A stretch of DNA of 64,000 nt from Paralithodes platypus (taxonomy: Eukaryota; Arthropoda; Malacostraca; Decapoda; Lithodidae), in contig CM064509.1 of the NCBI GenBank assembly GCA_032716605.1, forward strand, positions 48,066,802 to 48,130,801, given 5' to 3'. The position numbers and the translations under genes were made by a program. The notes under the pieces are model-generated. The model made no database searches. It was given only the letters and a program-made list of their open reading frames with translations, and had not been told where the DNA came from. Of this stretch, positions 58,603 through 64,000 are shown piece after piece (the stretch's first letter is position 1; every line of letters starts with the position of its first letter).

Positions 58603-59063
58603 TGATTACATGGGAATGGACATGAATATTATGCTTATCTGTCAGTCAGTCATGGCGTCGATGAGAGCGTCGTGATGGTGTAGCTGTTTGTATTGCTGTC
58701 AGTGTATTGTGATTAGAGGCAGAAAAGCGCGATCAACTGAGGGCGGAAAATAGATGTTAACTGGTCAGTGTTCGTGAAGGCTCTGCTCTCTCTTCCTCAG
58801 AGGCACACCTTGCTGCCTTGGCTAACGCCAGGAGCCCAAATTATCGTACCGCATCTAGGTTGCTATATACGATAAATTCAAATATACTACATAAGACCAT
58901 TGCAATATTGCTTAATAGCATATTAGGCCTTTTATAACTTAACTTATTTACAATCTTATAATATACGATCTACTCATCCTACGTCATGCTGCAGGAGCGA
59001 CTGTGACGTCACAGAGACATACAGGATCACAAAAGAGTCATAGCCTATCGTATTTACGATACA
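58603..59063 (-). repeat. BEL/Pao 3' LTR
   Basis: Minus-strand ends TGTATCG..TAATCA. It carries TATCGTA/TACGATA inverted blocks at its start and several further CGATA/TATCG words inside. No clear target duplication is seen. Confidence 0.85.
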
Positions 59064-59101
59064 CTCCCCCCACAACAAAATACCTGAACCCCACCTTAAA
59101 C

Positions 59102-62060
59102 TTAAAGTTGCCCAGAGGCTATCTTCTGACGCCACATGTCGACGGCGCCAGCAGCAGCGCGTCTGGGGCGCGTCCCGGTCCGAGAATGATCACCATCAGT
59201 AAGAGGTGAGTCGTTCCTTTGAGAATCCTCAGACCCAGCAATAACAGGTGGAGCATCAGATTGCAATGCGGAATCGAGCTCCAAAGCGTACAAACGTGCG
59301 ATAGGACAAACAGTAGTTCCAGTGGCTGTCTTCAATAGCGCCACCCGCTCTACAGAGTCCGCCCCCTTGTATACCTCCAACACGCGGCCCAATTTCCAGT
59401 ATAAACGAGGACTATCTTCTTTAATTAAAACAACTTCACCAACTGTAGGTGCCGTTGGTCTACTAGAGGGAGTAACACTTCTTTCCCTCAATGCTAACAG
59501 ATATTCATTAATCCACCGTTTTCTAAAATCTTCCATTATCCCCGATATATACTGGTATCTCTTAGACACCGCTACCTCAGAGTACAACGAGGGATCCTCT
59601 AACTCTACTATAGATTGGAAATCAGATGGAAACGCAGTCAATGGTTTTTCCATATAGCAAGTGAGCTGGCGTTAATGGTAGTGGTTCTTGCAGGTCGGTG
59701 TACACATATGTAAGCGGACGATCATTCACGACTGCCTCTATCTCTGTGAGGACTGTCGTCAACTCACTCTTCTTTAATAGAGCACGTCCTACTACCGCTC
59801 TGCGTCCTGACTTTACTATGCCGACACACCGTTCCCACATTCCACCAAACCAAGGTGCCTTAACTGGAATGAACCTCCATTCGCACTTCTTCTCTCCCCA
59901 AAAAGTGATGATAGTAGGATTACTACTCATATCCTTTAGATATTTTGATGCTTGGACATAAGTGGGAGCATTGTCGCTAAGAATGAGTTGAGGGAATGAA
60001 CGACGGGCACAAAACCGTCTAAACGCCAGCATAAATTCTTCGCTAGACATATTATCACATAGTTCTAGGTGTACCGCTCGAGACGTTGCACAGGTAAACA
60101 ATAATATATAAACCTTCTCATGCTCTCTCGTCTTCAATGCTCCTGTGTAATCTAACCCTACGGCTTGGAAAGGCTCTATGTGCTTTACACGGCATTCAGG
60201 TAGAGGTAGAGCTGGTCCAGTTGCATATGGTTTACCCTTTAGTCTCCGGCATATTACACATTTTCTTACTACGCGTCGAGCTAATTGTCGAACTCTGGGT
60301 ATCCACCATGCAAGACGTAAATTTGATATAATATGACATACCCCGTAGTGTTTTACTTTCCTATGTGCACGTATGATCAATAGATCAGTAACGTGATGTT
60401 TTGTTGGCATAAGTATAGGGTGGTTTGTGCCGTCTGTTACACCCGACCACTTCAGGCGACCCTCACACCTGATGAGGCCATTGTCGAGGTGCAACCTTAG
60501 TTGACGCACTATATTAGGCATTAATGTCTTATTCGAGCTTTGCAAGGATTCTAATTCATTGGAAAAGGTTTCTACTTGAACCCATTTGATCAAAGTTACT
60601 TCAGCTGCTTTAAATTCACGAGCATCAATGTTGTGACCCCTGTTGCAGAGTTGGCCCGTTACTTTAAGCTTGATATTGGATACATATCGCAATACCCAAG
60701 CGACAACTCTGACTAGTTTATTATAGTCACCGAATCTTACCCACTCTATGATTGGACCCGGTGGCTCATTTGGTTGGGCTGTAACTGCCACTGTTTCCAG
60801 TGGCAGAAGTCCCTCACCAACAGCATGCCAAATCGTCCATTCACTTTCATGGAGCAGCCACTTTGGACCATGCCACCACAATTCGGACTTCACTAATTGG
60901 CTAGCCGTTATACCCCTAGTTATGAGATCACTAGGGTTTTCTTTTGTATTTACATAATGATAAGCAACGTCTGGCAAAAGGGCTCTAATCTCATCTACCC
61001 TATTCCTCACATAAACTGGCAGAGACTTCTTGCTATGTATCCAGTTGAGTGCTACCTGACTATCGCACCATACGTGAACGATTTCAATGTTTAACTCGCT
61101 CTCGTATGCTGCGCGTACATGTTGCACCAGACGTGCTAAGAGCAGCATGGCAGTCAAATCCATTTTAGGGATAGTTACCCTTATAACCAGGGCTACCTTG
61201 GCCCGGGCTGTAACTAAATGTGCCCCAAATGAAGTAACGACATATATGGCTACCCCGTATGCCGTGGCGCTAGCATCGCAAAACGTGTGTAACGTAAAGT
61301 CACCGAACGCCGCCACTTTACGAGGTATAGGTTTACTACATAGGATGGCATACTCATTCAACAGCAATCTCCCTAGGTCATTCAGGGCCTCGGGCAAACT
61401 GTCATCCCATGCTATTTTACGTCTCCAAACGTCCTGCATTAGAATCCTAGCTCTTATGGTAACGGGTAATGCTAGACCCAAATGATCAAAAAATTGCGCA
61501 ACTTTGCTCAACAGACTTCTTTTTGTGTGCGCTCCTGACTGCTGAGCAAAAGACCTTGTTTGAAAAGTTAGTATGTCATGTTTAGGTTGCCAGATCATCC
61601 CCAAATTTCTGGACTTTTCCTGGTTATGAGATGCCGTACCATCCACCTGTATCAAACTCTGAAGATCTTCACTATTAGTAACCCACTCGCGGAGAAATAA
61701 ATGTGCATCTGCAAACAATCTGCGTGCTTGCCAGTATGTATATAACAAATCATCCTGACTATCGCTAAAACGCTGCAAATTGTCTATATATAATCCGCGA
61801 GATAGTTTACTTGTGTCCTCATGAGTATCAGCTAGATGTTTTTTGATTGTGGCATTTAACAAAAACTGTGAACTCGTGGCCCCAAAGAGTACAACCCGAA
61901 AACGGTATATTATGACCGGACTTTCAGAGTCGCAAATGTCGCTGAACCAAAGAAAGCGGGTAACATCTCTATCTTCCTCCTTTAGCTTGACCATCAAGAA
62001 TGCTTTCTCGATGTCACTGGTTTATGCGTACTTCCCCAGCCTAAACCGCAATAGATGTTG
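59102..62060 (-). pseudogene. BEL/Pao pol remnant (RT part, RNase H, integrase)
   Basis: The frame starts at the RT motif-A region ('DIEKAFLMVKL'). The RT active site reads 'LYIDNLQRF', where YVDD is expected, so the second Asp is lost. Next come the Pao-specific region ('LLSKVAQFFDHLGL'), an RNase H-like segment ('TFCDASATAYGVAIY'), a zinc-binding domain ending 'CVICRRLKG', and an integrase core with 'GLDYTG', 'LSDNAPTY' and 'MWERCVG' (D, D, E present). A one-base frameshift near 59640 puts the C-terminal DUF5641-type tail ('KRYQYISGIMEDFRKRW') in another frame, ending at 59102. Such elements copy RNA into DNA in particles and integrate it; this copy lacks gag and protease and cannot do so alone. 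Confidence 0.92.
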
Positions 62061-62095
62061 GGACAGGTCCGACACCATGGACACCATAGACACCA

Positions 62096-62575
62096 TGATT
62101 ACATGGGAATGGACATGAATATTATGCTTATCTGTCAGTCAGTCATGGCGTCGATGAGAGCGTCGTGATGGTGTAGCTGTTTGTATTGCTGTCAGTGTAT
62201 TGTGATCAGAGGCACAAAAGCGCGATCAACTGAGGGCGGAAAATAGATGTTAACTGGTCGGTGTTCGTGAAGGCTCTGCTCTCTCTTCCTCAGAGGCACA
62301 CCTTGCTGCCTTGGCAAACGCCAGGAGCCCAAATTATCGTACCGCATCTAGGTTTGCTCTATACGATAAATTATATTAATATATACGATAAATTCATATA
62401 TACTACATAAGACCATGGCAATATTGCTTAATAGCATATTAGGCCTTTTATAACTTAACTTATTTACAATCTTATAATATACGATCTACTCGTCCTACGT
62501 CGTGCTGCAGGAGCGACCGTGATGTCACAGACATACGGGATCACAAAAGAGTCATAGCTTATCGTATTTACGATA
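62096..62575 (-). repeat. BEL/Pao 5' LTR
   Basis: Same sequence as 58603-59063 apart from scattered substitutions and an extra ATATTAATATATACGATAAA-like stretch near 62368. Directly inside it (62062-62095) lies ATGGTGTC(C/T) repeated three times on the minus strand, where a primer-binding site would be expected. Confidence 0.85.
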
Positions 62576-62639
62576 ATTATGATTGAATGAAGCAAAAATA
62601 CAACAACAAATAAGGGAAAGATGAGAAGATTACACTAAA
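62576..62639. other. Short spacer
   Basis: AT-rich sequence between the BEL/Pao 5' LTR and the LINE-D fragment. It holds two GATGA(A/G)...AAAGATGA-like words and no other feature. Confidence 0.35.
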
Positions 62640-63912
62640 GATGAAGCAAAAATGAGTAACGCTCTCAGCACCTTCTTTGCGCCAGGTTTTACTTTTCACA
62701 ACAGAAGACCTTAATATATATCCCTACAGCATCGCCCATTCAGATAGATAATTCTGACGTTCTAAGCAGTATCAGCATTACAGAAAGAGAAGTTGTGAAA
62801 TGCTTAGATAAACTCAAGGTAAATAAATCGCCTGGACCTGATCCGATCTCACCTAGAGTTCTAAAGGAAACTAAGTATGAGCTCTCCAAACCACTGACAT
62901 TGCCCTTTAATAAATCCTTACAGTCTGGGACTATGCCTGATCAGTGGAAGCTCGCCAACATAACCCCGATATTAAAAAAAAGACAGCAATCCTTACCTAG
63001 TAACTATCGTCCAATTAGCTTAACCTCAGTTGTATGTAAAATGCTAGAAACACTCATAAGAGACAAACTCGTAAATCACTTAGAGGAAAACAACATACAT
63101 AAAGATATTCAACACGGTCTTCGTAATAAACGCTCCTGCTTAACAAACTTCTTAGACTTCTTCCACGATATCCTCAACCTATATGATGAGAGTAAAGCTG
63201 TAGATATTACATACCTTGATTTTCAAAAGGCCTTTGACATAGTTCCCCACAAACATTTTTGATAAAACAAAGAGTGCATAGAATACATGTATATACGGTA
63301 AAGCATCCAAATGGAGCAATGTAAGTAGCGGGGTACCCCAGGGATCGTACTGGGGCCAGTTCTCTTCCTAGTTTACATTAACGACATACTGTAGATGAGG
63401 GTCTCACCTGTACAATCTCAAAGTTGCTGATGATACAAAAAATGCAAATAGCGTACTCTCAAATAAACATGTCGAAGATATGCAAAATAATCGATATAAA
63501 TTGTCACGTTGGGCTCAAATTTGGCAAATATGTTTCAATGCAGATAAATTTAAAGTATTCCACATCGGAAACCGAAATGAGAAAGCAAACTATTCAATGA
63601 ATGGCTCCCACCTTAAGAGTGTAGACAGAGAAACTGATTTGGGAGAAACAATGTCGAGTAACCTAAAAGCGAGTCAATAATGTTCAGAAGTTGTTAAGAA
63701 GGCAAACAAAATAATTGGCTTTATAGGCAGGTCATTTGAGCATAAATCCAAAGATTTAATCCTAATTCTTTACAATTCCTTAGTCCGCCCTCTCCTGGAA
63801 TATTGCGTTCAATCCTGGTGCCCTTACTACCAGCACGGTATAGACAAGCTAGAACGAGTTCAACGTAGAGTTACCAAAATGATACCTTGCCTAAAGAACA
63901 TACTATACTTTA
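62640..63912 (+). pseudogene. LINE-D-type RT fragment
   Basis: Plus-strand, starting in the linker ('LSTFFA') and continuing through 'LKVNKSPGPDPISPRVLKE', 'LPSNYRPISLTSVVCKMLE', 'YLDFQKAFDIVPHK', a frameshifted 'GVPQGS..' block near 63335, 'KVADDTKNAN' (YADD with Tyr/Ala changed), 'GFIGRSFEHKSKDLILILY' and 'VRPLLEYCVQSW' to 'ERVQRRVTKMIPCLKN'. At least three frameshifts. It resembles the 3' end at 47856-48598 and so probably belongs to the same CR1-type family. It is cut by a SINE at 63913. Confidence 0.85.
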
Positions 63913-64000
63913 CTGTAAGCCGTGGCATAGTCAGTAGAGGGTCTGCTGCTGATCAAAGGGTTGGTGGATCGAATCCTCACTATCAAAATGTTATTGGTAG
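63913..64000 (+). mobile_element. tRNA-like SINE head, running off the window
   Basis: GCCGTGGCATAGTCAGTAGA (A-box-like) and GGTGGATCGAATCCTCAC (B-box-like) are spaced as in a tRNA. The anticodon arm does not fold well. It sits at the point where the LINE-D frame stops, so it is probably inserted in it. The tail lies beyond the window. Confidence 0.6.

Larger units (their letters stand above)
58603..62575 (-). mobile_element. BEL/Pao LTR retrotransposon with internal deletion
   Basis: Two direct repeats of 460-480 bp flank a 3.0-kb minus-strand pol. The whole 5' coding half (gag, protease, N-terminal RT) is missing: the 5' LTR is followed within about 80 bp by RT. A purine tract (GTTGTGGGGGGAG on the minus strand, 59064-59076) directly precedes the 3' LTR, which begins TGTATCG. 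The LTRs differ at roughly 15 positions plus an indel, so the insertion is not recent. Confidence 0.9.

Overview
The window looks like repeat-dense arthropod nuclear DNA, most probably from a decapod crustacean. That assignment is an inference from the mix of repeats: CR1/Jockey-type LINEs, Penelope-like elements (PLEs), BEL/Pao, piggyBac relatives, tRNA-derived SINEs, and long (CT/GA)n, (TA)n and (TG)n tracts. I find no convincing host protein gene, rRNA or functional tRNA. Almost every supportable coding segment belongs to a mobile element, and almost all of these are broken by stops, frameshifts, truncation or nested insertions.

Layout. 0.5-7.6 kb: a 0.4-kb inverted repeat (528-960 / 7140-7554) encloses a LINE ('LINE-2A', 961-4961) whose ORF2 starts with a 2A-like ribosome-skipping motif and whose endonuclease is interrupted by a 488-bp TTAA-flanked MITE. 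7.5-12.8 kb: two back-to-back PLE arrangements, with a LINE RT fragment in between. 12.8-16.6 kb: DNA-transposon MITEs of Tc1/mariner, PIF/Harbinger and piggyBac type. 17.6-19.9 kb: LINE-B nested in LINE-A copy 1. 19.9-22.1 kb: a piggyBac-like element carrying another piggyBac-like MITE. 24-31.7 kb: two long minus-strand copies of LINE-A (A2, A3), the second carrying the 488-bp MITE. 32-38.5 kb: SINE and LINE-B scraps, LINE-A copy 4 and featureless AT-rich DNA. 38.5-42.9 kb: a 485-bp MITE, then a nearly complete piggyBac element (39068-42901) with a frameshifted transposase. 43-49.7 kb: LINE-A copies 5 and 6, a tandemly duplicated SINE locus, a hAT MITE, the 3' end of LINE-D and a fold-back region. 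49.7-57.1 kb: LINE-A copy 7, cut in two by a 5-kb LINE-C that is itself cut by a SINE; a MITE sits in the 3' half of the LINE-A copy. 57.1-58 kb: LINE-D endonuclease. 58.6-62.6 kb: a BEL/Pao LTR element with an internal deletion. 62.6-64 kb: LINE-D RT followed by a SINE head.

How they relate. LINE-A is the dominant family, with seven copies on both strands, and serves as landing ground for younger elements (MITE, LINE-B, LINE-C), so relative ages can be read from the nesting. The piggyBac superfamily is represented by several distinct terminal-repeat types, all at TTAA. The most unusual coding features are the 2A-like leader of LINE-2A and the intact ORF1 of LINE-C, which combines a PHD finger with three CCCH zinc fingers.
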